From the NCBI GenBank assembly GCA_947632565.1, contig CANRPT010000011.1, positions 1 through 37,399 of the forward strand: a DNA stretch of 37,399 nt. Reading direction: 5' to 3'. Below, piece after piece: positions 22,913 to 30,860 of this stretch. The stretch is from an uncultured Bacilli bacterium. Its GTDB lineage: Bacteria > Bacillota_I > Bacilli_A > RF39 > UBA660. A program made the position numbers and the translations under genes. How positions within the stretch are numbered: the first letter of the stretch is position 1; each line of letters opens with the position of its first letter. A model generated the notes under the pieces. The model saw nothing but the letters and a program-made list of their open reading frames with translations, did not search any database and was not told where the DNA came from.

Positions 22913-23452
22913 TTACTTTCTAAAAGGAATTCCAAGTTCATTTAATAAGTCAAATGCTTCTTCATTAGATTTCGCAGTGGTAACGAATACGATATCCATT
23001 CCACGAACTTTTACCACACTATCATAATCAATTTCAGCAAAAATTAATTGCTCTTTAATTCCTAATGTATAGTTTCCTCTTCCATCAAATGCTTTGGTAG
23101 ATACTCCTCTAAAATCACGTACACGAGGAAGTGCAATAGAAATTAATTTATCCATAAAGTTATACATGTTTTCTCCACGTAAAGTAACTTTACATCCAAT
23201 GGATTGTCCTTCTCTTACTTTGAATCCAGCAATTGATTTTCTAGCTTTGGTAATGACTGGTTTTTGTCCAGAAATCACTTCTAGATCTTTTGCTGCTGCT
23301 TCTATTAATTTAGAATTTGATGTAGCATCTCCTACACCCATATTAATTACTATTTTTTCTAATTTTGGAACTTCCATGATTGACTTATAACCATGTTTTT
23401 CTTTTAAACTTGGAACTACTTCCTTAAGATATTTTTCTTTTAGGCGGTTCAT
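22913..23452 (-). CDS. rplE: 50S ribosomal protein L5
   Basis: The 179-residue L5 has [20 protein letters not shown], the [20 protein letters not shown] loop and [20 protein letters not shown], which contacts 5S rRNA and the P-site tRNA. It starts 18 bases after rplX with a GGAGGG ribosome site and ends 12 bases before rpsN. Confidence 0.98.
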   Translation of the reverse strand: MNRLKEKYLKEVVPSLKEKHGYKSIMEVPKLEKIVINMGVGDATSNSKLIEAAAKDLEVISGQKPVITKARKSIAGFKVREGQSIGCKVTLRGENMYNFMDKLISIALPRVRDFRGVSTKAFDGRGNYTLGIKEQLIFAEIDYDSVVKVRGMDIVFVTTAKSNEEAFDLLNELGIPFRK

Positions 23453-23470
23453 AGATTACCCTCCTTCCAA

Positions 23471-23782
23471 CTAATCAATCTTTTCATTTGATTTTTTTGA
23501 AATTCTAATTTTTTTATTTGTTTTTTCATCTTTTTTGTAACCGATTCTAGTTCTTTTCTTGGTCTTAGGGTCGATTAACATGACATTGGAAACATGAATT
23601 GGTGCTTCTGTTTCTAAAATTCCACCTGTTTCTTGTCCGTTTCCTTTTTTATGTTTTTTTACGATATGAACACCTTCCACAATTACTTTATCTTCATTTC
23701 TTAAGGTCTTCGTTATCTTTCCTTCTTTTCCTTTACTAGATCCGGCTATTACTACAACTTTGTCTCCTACTTTAAGTTTCAT
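23471..23782 (-). CDS. rplX: 50S ribosomal protein L24
   Basis: The 103-residue L24 has the KOW-type start [37 protein letters not shown], and the [18 protein letters not shown] segment, followed by a Lys-rich tail. L24 starts 50S assembly and lies at the tunnel exit. It follows rplN by 11 bases with an AAGGAGG site. Confidence 0.97.
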   Translation of the reverse strand: MKLKVGDKVVVIAGSSKGKEGKITKTLRNEDKVIVEGVHIVKKHKKGNGQETGGILETEAPIHVSNVMLIDPKTKKRTRIGYKKDEKTNKKIRISKKSNEKID

Positions 23783-23793
23783 AATATCCTCCT

Positions 23794-24162
23794 TTATAGC
23801 ACTTCTTTAGCTAAAGATACTATTTTCATGAAATCTTTGTCACGTAATTCACGTGCTACTGGTCCGAAGATACGAGTTCCTACTGGACTCTTATCATCTC
23901 TTATAATTACGCAAGCATTATCATCAAACTTAATGTAACTTCCATCATCACGACGAAGACCTTGTTTGCTTCTTACGATAACTGCTTTCACAACTTTTCC
24001 TTTTTGTACAGTTCCATTAGGTGTGGCATCTTTGATTGTACCAACAACTATGTCACCGATATTACCAGTTTTTACTTTGCTTCCTCCAAGAACACGAATG
24101 ACTAATAAGCTTTTTGCTCCTGAATTGTCTGCAACTTTTAAACGGCTTTCTTGTTGTAACAT
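23794..24162 (-). CDS. rplN: 50S ribosomal protein L14
   Basis: The 122-residue L14 is highly conserved: [20 protein letters not shown] at the start, [20 protein letters not shown] in the middle and [19 protein letters not shown] at the end. It sits at the subunit interface. It follows rpsQ by 26 bases with a GGAGGAA site. Confidence 0.98.
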   Translation of the reverse strand: MLQQESRLKVADNSGAKSLLVIRVLGGSKVKTGNIGDIVVGTIKDATPNGTVQKGKVVKAVIVRSKQGLRRDDGSYIKFDDNACVIIRDDKSPVGTRIFGPVARELRDKDFMKIVSLAKEVL

Positions 24163-24188
24163 AAATTATTTCCTCCTTCACCTAAGAG

Positions 24189-24446
24189 TTATAAAATAAC
24201 TGCTTCTTTTACAATTTCAGCTAAATAGAAGTGTTTTGTCTTAGAAATTGGTTTGCATTCTACAATTCTAACAGTATCTCCTACTTTTGCTTTATTGGTT
24301 TCATCATGAGCTGCATATTTTTTAGAATATCTCACTCTTTTTCCATATTTTGGATGTTTTTTATAAGTTTCAACTCTAACAGTAATTGTTTTGTTATTGC
24401 AAGCACTGACAACTGTACCAACAAATTCTTTTTGTACTTTTTCCAT
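24189..24446 (-). CDS. rpsQ: 30S ribosomal protein S17
   Basis: I place the start at the ATG at 24446, giving 85 residues beginning [15 protein letters not shown]. The ribosome site GGGGAGG sits 9 bases upstream, inside the last codons of rpmC. A longer frame from 24479 would add 11 unconserved residues and overlap rpmC, so I reject it. The S17 OB-fold is evident ([20 protein letters not shown] and [18 protein letters not shown]). Confidence 0.96.
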   Translation of the reverse strand: MEKVQKEFVGTVVSACNNKTITVRVETYKKHPKYGKRVRYSKKYAAHDETNKAKVGDTVRIVECKPISKTKHFYLAEIVKEAVIL

Positions 24447-24447
24447 C

Positions 24448-24651
24448 TTATTTAACCTCCCCGTTAAGTTCACGTTCACGTAATACGGTTTTAAAACGTG
24501 CTACATCGTGTCTTAATTCTCTTATTCTTGAAGGTTTTTCTAAGTTTCCAGTTGCTTGTTGAAAACGTAAGTTGAATAATTCTTCTTTGTTTTCTTTGAT
24601 CTTTGCAACAATTTGTTCAGTGGTTAGTTCTCTTATTTCTTTAACCTTCAT
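24448..24651 (-). CDS. rpmC: 50S ribosomal protein L29
   Basis: The 67-residue two-helix L29 includes [40 protein letters not shown] and the basic end. It forms part of the tunnel-exit docking site for signal recognition particle and trigger factor. Its start overlaps the rplP 3' end by 11 bases, suggesting coupled translation. Confidence 0.97.
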   Translation of the reverse strand: MKVKEIRELTTEQIVAKIKENKEELFNLRFQQATGNLEKPSRIRELRHDVARFKTVLRERELNGEVK

Positions 24652-25072
24652 TTATTTCACCACCATTTTCTTTCTTTACAAATTTTGTTTGAATTGGTAG
24701 TTTGTGTGAGGCAAGTCTTAATGCTTCACGAGCAGTAGCTTCATCAATACCACTAATTTCAAACATAATTTTTCCTTCTTTTACTACGGCAACCCATTCT
24801 TCTACGTTTCCTTTTCCTTTTCCTTGACGAGTACCAATTGGTTTCTTCGTTAAAGGCATATGTGGGAAAATATTAATAAATACTTTACCACCACGTTTCA
24901 TATAACGTGTCATTGCAACACGGGCTGCTTCGATTTGGTTGGATGTAATCCAAGCTCCTTCTTTTGCCATTAATCCATAGTCACCATTTGTTAAGGTTGT
25001 ATTTCCTTTGGCATGACCTTCGTAAGGTAATCTATGAACACGACGATATTTTGTTCTTGATGGAATTAACAT
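24641..25072 (-). CDS. rplP: 50S ribosomal protein L16
   Basis: The 143-residue L16 starts [20 protein letters not shown] and includes [20 protein letters not shown], a [20 protein letters not shown] block and the [16 protein letters not shown] helix. It helps place tRNA acceptor ends near the peptidyl-transferase centre. It starts 2 bases after the rpsC stop. Confidence 0.97.
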   Translation of the reverse strand: MLIPSRTKYRRVHRLPYEGHAKGNTTLTNGDYGLMAKEGAWITSNQIEAARVAMTRYMKRGGKVFINIFPHMPLTKKPIGTRQGKGKGNVEEWVAVVKEGKIMFEISGIDEATAREALRLASHKLPIQTKFVKKENGGEINEG

Positions 25073-25074
25073 AA

Positions 25075-25728
25075 TTAATTACCTCCTTTAGCCTTTTTAG
25101 AAGGAAGAATTTCTCCTTTATAAATCCATACTTTTACTCCAATTTTACCAAAAGTAGTATTGGCTTCACTGATGGCATAATCAACATCAGCTCTTAATGT
25201 ATGTAGAGGTATTGTTCCTTCTGTATATCCTTCACTACGAGCCATTTCAGCCCCACCTAAGCGTCCAGATACTAATGTTTTAATACCTTTTGCTCCAGCT
25301 TTCATAGCATTACGGATTGCTCTTTTTTGAGCCATTCTGAATGATGCACGATTTTCAATTTGTGATGCAATAGAATCTGCAACAATCTGTGCATTGATAT
25401 CAGGTTTTTTAATATCAACAATAGAAATTTGAATATCTTCCCCAACTAGTTTAGATAATTCTTTTTTCATTTTTTCAATTTGTTCTCCACCTCTTCCGAT
25501 AATTACACCGGGTTTAGCAGTATGAACAATGACTTCACATCTTTTAGAATTTCTTTCGACTTGAATTTTACTAATTCCATTAGACTTTTGTCCTTTTTCA
25601 AAATATTCACGAATTTTTACATCGTTATTTAAATATTTGGAAAAATCTTTTTTATTGGCATACCATTTCGAATCCCAATCTTTATTAATTCCAAGTCTTA
25701 GTCCATTAGGATTTACCTTTTGACCCAT
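25075..25728 (-). CDS. rpsC: 30S ribosomal protein S3
   Basis: The 217-residue S3 starts [20 protein letters not shown], has a KH domain with the [17 protein letters not shown] loop, and the C-terminal [20 protein letters not shown] and [18 protein letters not shown] blocks. It forms the mRNA entry channel with S4 and S5. It follows rplV with AGGAGGG upstream. Confidence 0.98.
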   Translation of the reverse strand: MGQKVNPNGLRLGINKDWDSKWYANKKDFSKYLNNDVKIREYFEKGQKSNGISKIQVERNSKRCEVIVHTAKPGVIIGRGGEQIEKMKKELSKLVGEDIQISIVDIKKPDINAQIVADSIASQIENRASFRMAQKRAIRNAMKAGAKGIKTLVSGRLGGAEMARSEGYTEGTIPLHTLRADVDYAISEANTTFGKIGVKVWIYKGEILPSKKAKGGN

Positions 25729-25746
25729 TTCTAACCCTCCTTTTGC

Positions 25747-26079
25747 CTACTTAGTTGCCACAACGATTACGATGTGACTTGTTCTTTTATCGTTATGTCC
25801 AATGTGACTACGTGAATCAAACATATGTCTTTTCATCACTGGACCAGCATCTACTCTTGCTTCTTTTACATAAAGCTCTTCTTGTTTTGCTCCGTTATTA
25901 TTTACGGCATTTGCGATTGCTGATTCAAGAACTTTTTTTGTAAGACGAGCAGGCTTTTTATTCATATTGTTTAAAATATCTAATGCAACACTCACTTTTT
26001 TCCCACGAATTAAATCTACTACTAAACGAGTTTTAATAGGGGATACTCGAAGAGTTTTTGCAATTGCTCTTGCTTCCAT
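25747..26079 (-). CDS. rplV: 50S ribosomal protein L22
   Basis: The 110-residue L22 contains VSPIKTRLVVDLIRGKKVSV at the start, ESAIANAVNNNGAKQEELYV in the middle and an extended beta-hairpin ending HIVIVVATK that lines the exit tunnel. It keeps its usual place between rpsS and rpsC. Confidence 0.97.
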   Translation of the reverse strand: MEARAIAKTLRVSPIKTRLVVDLIRGKKVSVALDILNNMNKKPARLTKKVLESAIANAVNNNGAKQEELYVKEARVDAGPVMKRHMFDSRSHIGHNDKRTSHIVIVVATK

Positions 26080-26097
26080 ATTTTCTCCTCCTAGTCA

Positions 26098-26367
26098 CTA
26101 TTTATCTTTTTTCTCGCCATGTCCACCAAACTTACGAGTTTGTGAAAACTCACCAAGTTTATGTCCTACCATATCTTCTGTAATATATACGGGAATAAAT
26201 TCTTTTCCATTATGTACTGCAAAGGTATGTCCAATAAATGCAGGATAGATTGTTGAACGGCGTGACCATGTTTTAATGACTTCTTTTTTTCCAGTTTCAT
26301 TTAACTTTTCAACCTTAGCTAGTAATCTTTCGAATACATAAGGCTTTTTCTTTGCACTTCTTGCCAT
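26098..26367 (-). CDS. rpsS: 30S ribosomal protein S19
   Basis: The 89-residue S19 includes [40 protein letters not shown] and [14 protein letters not shown], all canonical. It sits on the head of the 30S subunit with S13. It lies 14 bases after rplB with AGGAGG upstream. Confidence 0.98.
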   Translation of the reverse strand: MARSAKKKPYVFERLLAKVEKLNETGKKEVIKTWSRRSTIYPAFIGHTFAVHNGKEFIPVYITEDMVGHKLGEFSQTRKFGGHGEKKDK

Positions 26368-26381
26368 AATAATCTCCTCCT

Positions 26382-27212
26382 TTACTTACTATTACGACGA
26401 CGTACGATAAATTTATCAGACGCTTTATTATTTCTTGTTTGATATCCAAGTGCTGGTTTACCCCAAGGAGTAACTGGTGCTTTACGACCAACAGGTGCAC
26501 GACCTTCTCCACCACCATGTGGGTGATCATTAGGGTTCATAACAGAACCACGAACCGTTGGACGAATTCCTTTATGACGAGTACGACCAGCTGTTCCTAA
26601 TCTTACTAAGTTTTGATCTTCATTTCCAACTTCTCCAATGGTAGCATAACAAGTTCCTAATATTAATCTTTGTTCTCCACTAGAAAGTCTTACCATTACG
26701 TAATTTCCTTCACGTCCAAGGATTTGAGCACTAGCTCCAGCACTACGAGCAAGTTCTCCTCCTTTTCCAGGACGAAGTTCGATATTGTGAATCATAGTTC
26801 CAACTGGAATATTCATAATAGGTAAACTATTTCCTACTTTAATATCTACGTTTTCTCCTGATACTATGATATCTCCAACACTCAATTTTTTTGGAGCGAT
26901 GATATATCTCTTTTCACCATCGGTATAATGAATTAATGCAATATTTGCAGTTCTATTTGGATCGTATTCAATTCCAGCAACTTTTCCGTAAATATCATGT
27001 TTATCTCTTTTAAAATCAATCACGCGATATTTTCTTTTTGCTCCTCCACCTTGATGTCTTACGGTTATTTTTCCTTGATTGTTACGACCACCGTTTTTCT
27101 TTAAGCTAACTACTAAACTTTTTTCTGGAGTAGTTTTCGTAATTTCTGTATTGACTAAAACACTTCTTTTTCTTTGTCCAGCAGTAATTGGCTTATAGTT
27201 TCTTACTGACAT
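26382..27212 (-). CDS. rplB: 50S ribosomal protein L2
   Basis: The 276-residue L2 has the RNA-binding core and the universally conserved [20 protein letters not shown] loop with the His needed near the peptidyl-transferase centre. It also has [20 protein letters not shown]. The end [10 protein letters not shown] is typical. It lies between rplW and rpsS. Confidence 0.98.
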   Translation of the reverse strand: MSVRNYKPITAGQRKRSVLVNTEITKTTPEKSLVVSLKKNGGRNNQGKITVRHQGGGAKRKYRVIDFKRDKHDIYGKVAGIEYDPNRTANIALIHYTDGEKRYIIAPKKLSVGDIIVSGENVDIKVGNSLPIMNIPVGTMIHNIELRPGKGGELARSAGASAQILGREGNYVMVRLSSGEQRLILGTCYATIGEVGNEDQNLVRLGTAGRTRHKGIRPTVRGSVMNPNDHPHGGGEGRAPVGRKAPVTPWGKPALGYQTRNNKASDKFIVRRRNSK

Positions 27213-27226
27213 GAGTAACCCTCCTC

Positions 27227-27508
27227 TTAATTAAGTTCAATTGTTTGACCTTCTGCTAGTGTTACAATGGCTTTTTTAGAGCGATTGGTAAGTCCAGCAT
27301 AACGTCCAACTCTTCTTTTCTTTGTTTTTACATTTAAAGTACGAATTTCTTCTACTTTCACATGAAATAATTTTTCAATTGCTTGTTTAATTTCTGTTTT
27401 ATTTGCTTTTGGATCCACCAAAAAAGCATATTGTCCTTTTTGACCGATTGCTGCAGATTTTTCAGTAATGACTGGCGCTTTAATGATTTCTAAGTATTTA
27501 GTATCCAT
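27227..27508 (-). CDS. rplW: 50S ribosomal protein L23
   Basis: The 93-residue L23 includes [17 protein letters not shown], the [20 protein letters not shown] segment and [20 protein letters not shown]. It is the docking point for trigger factor and SRP at the tunnel exit. Its start overlaps the rplD stop (TAATG). Confidence 0.97.
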   Translation of the reverse strand: MDTKYLEIIKAPVITEKSAAIGQKGQYAFLVDPKANKTEIKQAIEKLFHVKVEEIRTLNVKTKKRRVGRYAGLTNRSKKAIVTLAEGQTIELN

Positions 27509-28104
27509 TAACGAAGCACCTCCTCTATTTGTTCTAATCCTTCTTTTGTTGTTAATAAGACATCTGCATAACTTAAATCAAGTACATTTAATTCTGTTGG
27601 TTCTAAAATCGCAATATTTTTTAAATTACGAGATGCAAGGATTAAGTTTTCTTCTAATTCTTTTACTACAATTAGTACTTTTTTATCCGCTAATTCTAAC
27701 GTATTTAACATAGCAACAAATTCTTTTGTTTTTGGTGTAGCTAAACTAAAAGAATCTACTACTACTAATTGTTTATTATGATACATACTTAAGAATGCTG
27801 TTTGTAATGCTAATTTTCTTTCTTTTCGATTTTGTTTTTTTGAATAATCTCTAGGAACTGGAGTACCATATCTTCCTCCACCTACCCATTGTACGCTACG
27901 GATAGATCCTTGACGAGCATGTCCGGTTCCTTTTTGACGCCATGGTTTTCTTCCACCACCGCTTACTTCACTACGTGTTTTTGTTGCATGTGTTCCTTGT
28001 CTTAATGATGCTCTTTGTAAAATAATGGCATCATATAAAACTTTATCATTGGTTTCTACACTAAGTAGTTCTTTTCCTAATTTAATGTCCTTTAGTTTTT
28101 CCAT
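27508..28104 (-). CDS. rplD: 50S ribosomal protein L4
   Basis: The 198-residue L4 has the conserved loop ILQRASLRQGTHATKTRSEV and GGGRKPWRQKGTGHARQGSI, which extends into the exit tunnel, and a C-terminal globular Rossmann-like domain. The N-terminus is slightly shorter than in most L4 proteins. L4 can autoregulate its operon in some bacteria. The start has GAAAGGAGGAA upstream. Confidence 0.97.
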   Translation of the reverse strand: MEKLKDIKLGKELLSVETNDKVLYDAIILQRASLRQGTHATKTRSEVSGGGRKPWRQKGTGHARQGSIRSVQWVGGGRYGTPVPRDYSKKQNRKERKLALQTAFLSMYHNKQLVVVDSFSLATPKTKEFVAMLNTLELADKKVLIVVKELEENLILASRNLKNIAILEPTELNVLDLSYADVLLTTKEGLEQIEEVLR

Positions 28105-28156
28105 CTTTAATTCCTCCTTTCATCACAATTTTAAATTTCTATTTAATCTGTGATGA

Positions 28157-28936
28157 TTATTCACTTACTTCTTCTTGTGGTTCTTCTTTCTGTTCTTCTG
28201 TTTCAGTTGATTCTGTAACAGGAGCAGATTCTTCTACCGTCTCATCCGTATTTTCAGGTTCTTCTACAACTTCCACATAAGAAATAAATTCTTCTGTTTC
28301 ATTTACTTTTTCACCTTTTTTTACTGATGTTCTAATCATAACTAAAGATTGTTTAGGACCTGGTACATTACCTTTTACTAAGATAACATTATTTTCTAAA
28401 TCGACATCGACAATTTCAAGATTTTGAATCGTACAATTTTCATTTCCCATGTGACCTGGCATTTTCTTTCCTTTGATAACATGCATTGGTAACATGGTAC
28501 CTAATGAACCAACACCTCTATGATATTGAGAACCATGACCCATTGGTCCACGACTTTGGTTATAACGTTTGATAACACCTTGAAATCCTTTTCCTTTGCT
28601 AACTCCGCTTACATCTACGATTTCTCCTTTTGTAAATAAGCTAGCATCAATTACTTGTCCTAAGGTGTAATTACTAACATCTACTCCCCTGATTTCTCTT
28701 AAGAAGCGCTTAGGTTCTGTATTGGCTTTGTTGGTATGACCGATTTTGGCTTTATTGCTTACTTTTGGTCTTACTGTTTGACATCCTAATTGGATGGCAT
28801 CATATCCGTCTTTTTCTGTTGTTTTAATTTGTGTCACAACGTTTGGTTCGACTTCAATGACTGTGACAGGAATTAACTTTCCACTTTTCGTGAATACTTG
28901 TGTCATTCCTTTTTTAATCCCTAAGATTCCTTTCAT
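28157..28936 (-). CDS. rplC: 50S ribosomal protein L3 with long acidic C-terminal tail
   Basis: Residues 1 to about 210 are an ordinary L3: [20 protein letters not shown] at the start, the loop [20 protein letters not shown] that approaches the peptidyl-transferase centre, and [20 protein letters not shown]. The last 48 or so residues are an added tail, low in complexity, with about 20 Glu/Asp and one Lys. Typical L3 proteins stop near residue 205-215. The tail is in frame and ends at a normal TAA just before rplD. Its function is unknown. Confidence 0.96.
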   Translation of the reverse strand: MKGILGIKKGMTQVFTKSGKLIPVTVIEVEPNVVTQIKTTEKDGYDAIQLGCQTVRPKVSNKAKIGHTNKANTEPKRFLREIRGVDVSNYTLGQVIDASLFTKGEIVDVSGVSKGKGFQGVIKRYNQSRGPMGHGSQYHRGVGSLGTMLPMHVIKGKKMPGHMGNENCTIQNLEIVDVDLENNVILVKGNVPGPKQSLVMIRTSVKKGEKVNETEEFISYVEVVEEPENTDETVEESAPVTESTETEEQKEEPQEEVSE

Positions 28937-28953
28937 TTTTTCTTCCTCCTAAA

Positions 28954-29271
28954 TTATTGTTGTTCTACTTTGATTTGAATATCAACACCGCTTGGTAAAT
29001 CTAAATGTGCTAATGCATCAATTGTTTCCTTGCTTGGGTTCTTGATATCAATTAGTCTTTTATGGGTACGCATTTCAAATTGCTCACGGCTGTCTTTATA
29101 TATATAAACAGCTCTTAAAATAGTGAATTTTTCAATTTCTGTTGGAAGTGGTACTGGTCCACTAATTTCTCCTCCAGATCTTTTTACAGTCTCCACTATT
29201 TTCTTTGCAGCATTGTCTAGAATTCTATGATCATATGCTTTTAATCTAATGCGAACTTTGTCTTTTGACAT
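28954..29271 (-). CDS. rpsJ: 30S ribosomal protein S10
   Basis: The 105-residue S10 contains [40 protein letters not shown] and [20 protein letters not shown], all canonical. It heads the operon, is the NusE partner of NusB in antitermination, and has a ~130-base untranslated leader with its own promoter. The start has GGGAGGA upstream. Confidence 0.98.
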   Translation of the reverse strand: MSKDKVRIRLKAYDHRILDNAAKKIVETVKRSGGEISGPVPLPTEIEKFTILRAVYIYKDSREQFEMRTHKRLIDIKNPSKETIDALAHLDLPSGVDIQIKVEQQ

Positions 29272-29399
29272 TTCGAATCCTCCCTTCGCCTATATCTAGT
29301 ATAGACTTGCTCCGTGTAAAAAACCTGATATTTCCGTTTAAATTACTAACAACTTAACCCGGTGTATCAGCAACCTCACACATCTAAGCAGCCACACAG
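29272..29399 (-). promoter_or_regulatory. Leader RNA of the S10 operon
   Basis: The untranslated region between the rpsJ promoter and start codon contains a GC-rich, hairpin-capable segment (minus strand GTGTGAGGTTGCTGATACAC, around 29358-29383, GTGT with ACAC) that stands out against AT-rich surroundings. It resembles, from memory, sequences ahead of rpsJ in other Bacilli and is a candidate for ribosomal-protein feedback control. Structure and ligand are not established here. Confidence 0.5.
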
Positions 29400-29404
29400 T
29401 TAAA

Positions 29405-29434
29405 AGTATAACATATTTTAGTGAAATATTGCAA
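29405..29434 (-). promoter_or_regulatory. Promoter of the S10-spc-alpha operon
   Basis: On the minus strand TTGCAA (29429-29434) and TATACT (29405-29410) are separated by 18 bases; the -10 also has an extended TG one base upstream. This is the only clear promoter for the 14 kb operon. Confidence 0.75.
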
Positions 29435-29547
29435 GCATTTTTTTCTTTTTTTTTCGTTTTATTAGCAAATTTTACAGAACAATTTTTTTCTATTCTCTGT
29501 TATAAGGATAGAAAAAGCCTATTTTTGATAGAAAACGAAAAAAAAGA

Positions 29548-29577
29548 TTGACAAATCCCTTTCATTTATCTTATAAT
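29548..29577 (+). promoter_or_regulatory. Consensus SigA promoter of rpsD
   Basis: TTGACA (29548-29553) and TATAAT (29572-29577) are both perfect consensus hexamers, separated by 18 bases, and divergent from the rpsJ promoter about 115 bases away. The 110 AT-rich bases between the two promoters hold no gene. Confidence 0.9.
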
Positions 29578-29583
29578 CTAAAC

Positions 29584-29735
29584 TGCATATTCATGAACAG
29601 TGCTATAAGAAGTTTATTAATGTGTTTATGAAATGAGTAGTAACTTCACTGTTAGTGAACCTCTGAAACATAAACTCCCTAGTAAATGATTTTATAGAGT
29701 TCGATGTTTATGACAAAATATCGAAGGAGGACATT
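29584..29735 (+). promoter_or_regulatory. Probable S4-binding leader RNA of rpsD
   Basis: The ~150-base leader can form a long helix (GTTTATG 29624-29630 with CATAAAC 29669-29675) enclosing a TTCACT/AGTGAA hairpin (29645-29659). A second hairpin (TTCGAT 29700-29705 with ATCGAA 29720-29725) touches the ribosome site AGGAGG. Firmicute rpsD genes are known to carry an S4-responsive leader; this arrangement fits repression by blocking ribosome access. Confidence 0.65.
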
Positions 29736-30338
29736 ATGTCAAGATACACAGGTTCTAGTTACAAACAAGCACGTAGAGTTGGATTTTCTATTTCTGAAAC
29801 AGGAAGAGAATTAGCTCGTCATCCTTATGGTCCAGGTCAACACGGACAAGATCGTAAAGGAAAATTATCTAACTATGGAGAACAATTAAAAGAAAAACAA
29901 AAAGTTAGATTCATGTATGGAGTAAATGAAAGACAATTTAAGAAAACATTCCATGAAGCATCTAAAATGAAAGGAATTACTGGTGATAATTTCTTAAGAT
30001 TACTAGAGTCAAGACTAGATAATATCGTTTATCGTTTAGGACTTGCTACTACTCGTCGTGGAGCTCGTCAATTAGTAAATCATGGACATATTACTGTAAA
30101 TGGAAAGAAAGTAGATATTCCATCTTATCGTGTTAAAGTGGGAGATATTGTTGCTGTAAAAGAAAACGCAAAAGATCATCCAGCAATCAAAGCTAGTTTA
30201 GAAAAAGTAACAAAACGTGTAGAATTTGTAACATTTGATGAAAAGAAATTAGAAGGTAAACTTGTTAGATTACCAGAAAGAAGCGAACTTAACGCTGATA
30301 TTAATGAATCATTAATCGTTGAATTCTATAACAGATAG
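29736..30338 (+). CDS. rpsD: 30S ribosomal protein S4
   Basis: The 200-residue S4 starts [20 protein letters not shown], contains [15 protein letters not shown], an S4 RNA-binding domain (about 92-155, with [20 protein letters not shown] and [10 protein letters not shown]), and a conserved end. It lacks the N-terminal zinc Cys cluster, so it is the zinc-free form. It is monocistronic, as usual in Firmicutes, with a consensus promoter, a structured leader and a terminator. S4 is a primary 16S rRNA binder and here probably regulates its own synthesis. Confidence 0.98.
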   Translation: MSRYTGSSYKQARRVGFSISETGRELARHPYGPGQHGQDRKGKLSNYGEQLKEKQKVRFMYGVNERQFKKTFHEASKMKGITGDNFLRLLESRLDNIVYRLGLATTRRGARQLVNHGHITVNGKKVDIPSYRVKVGDIVAVKENAKDHPAIKASLEKVTKRVEFVTFDEKKLEGKLVRLPERSELNADINESLIVEFYNR

Positions 30339-30344
30339 AAAGAA

Positions 30345-30377
30345 AAAAGGACTTCACAAAATGTGAAGTTTTTTTTG
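30345..30377 (+). terminator. Terminator of rpsD
   Basis: An 8 bp perfect stem (ACTTCACA 30351-30358 with TGTGAAGT 30362-30369) and a 3-base loop are followed by eight T on the plus strand. Confidence 0.93.
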
Positions 30378-30404
30378 GGAAGAAAAAAAGAATTTTTTTC
30401 GGCA

Positions 30405-30421
30405 TATACTGAAATAGTATA
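30405..30421 (+). promoter_or_regulatory. Promoter-like inverted repeat before the 133-residue gene
   Basis: TATACT-GAAAT-AGTATA is a 6+5+6 inverted repeat ending 13 bases before the TTG start. The first arm also reads as a -10. It may be a promoter with an overlapping operator; no clear -35 is seen. Confidence 0.35.
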
Positions 30422-30433
30422 GGGCGTGATGAT

Positions 30434-30835
30434 TTGGAAAACCAAGAAACACAAGAACAACAACTTTTTATTATTGATGGTCAATTGGTAGGATGCATTT
30501 TATATATTCTTTCTTTAGGGATTTCTATCGTTTTAATTATCAATCAAAGAAAAAGAGCCAATGGGAAAGAAGGATTCCTTACTCCCAAAGAATCCCAAAT
30601 TTTAGCCCTTTTTAATAAAATTTTTATTTTACTATTACTATTCTTATTTTTATATTTAGATTATGAAGCGAAAGATCTAGCGGAAAATACAGGTCAAGAT
30701 ACTTCTGCCTTAGAGCTTCAAATTCTAGCATCCATCATCTCACTCATCCCAATATTTATTGGATTATATGTCGTCATCACAGATTTTTCTAATACCAATC
30801 TACAAACAGCTGAAATCGAAAATCCATTTGCATAA
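30434..30835 (+). CDS. Small hypothetical membrane protein, 133 residues
   Basis: I do not recognise a family. Three hydrophobic segments are visible (about residues 17-37, 62-82 and 99-121), separated by charged loops (RKRANGKEG; DYEAKDLAENTGQD). The start codon is TTG, preceded by GGGCGTGAT, which is a weak ribosome site, so expression may be low. It stands alone between the rpsD terminator and a bidirectional terminator shared with the convergent propeller gene. Nothing suggests a transport or enzymatic motif. Confidence 0.65.
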   Translation: MENQETQEQQLFIIDGQLVGCILYILSLGISIVLIINQRKRANGKEGFLTPKESQILALFNKIFILLLLFLFLYLDYEAKDLAENTGQDTSALELQILASIISLIPIFIGLYVVITDFSNTNLQTAEIENPFA

Positions 30836-30837
30836 AG

Positions 30838-30860
30838 AAAAGAGCTTTTTAGCTCTTTTA
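30838..30860. terminator. Bidirectional terminator
   Basis: A 9 bp perfect stem (AAAAGAGCT 30838-30846 with AGCTCTTTT 30851-30859) around a TTTT loop lies between two convergent genes and can end transcription from either side. Confidence 0.8.

Noticed and set aside
24447-24479. Longer start for rpsQ
   Set aside because: The extra 11 residues are not conserved and overlap rpmC; the GGGGAGG site points to the ATG at 24446.
29435-29547. A small gene or tRNA between the rpsJ and rpsD promoters
   Set aside because: The segment is AT-rich with stops in all frames and no cloverleaf; no tRNA or rRNA gene was seen anywhere in the window.
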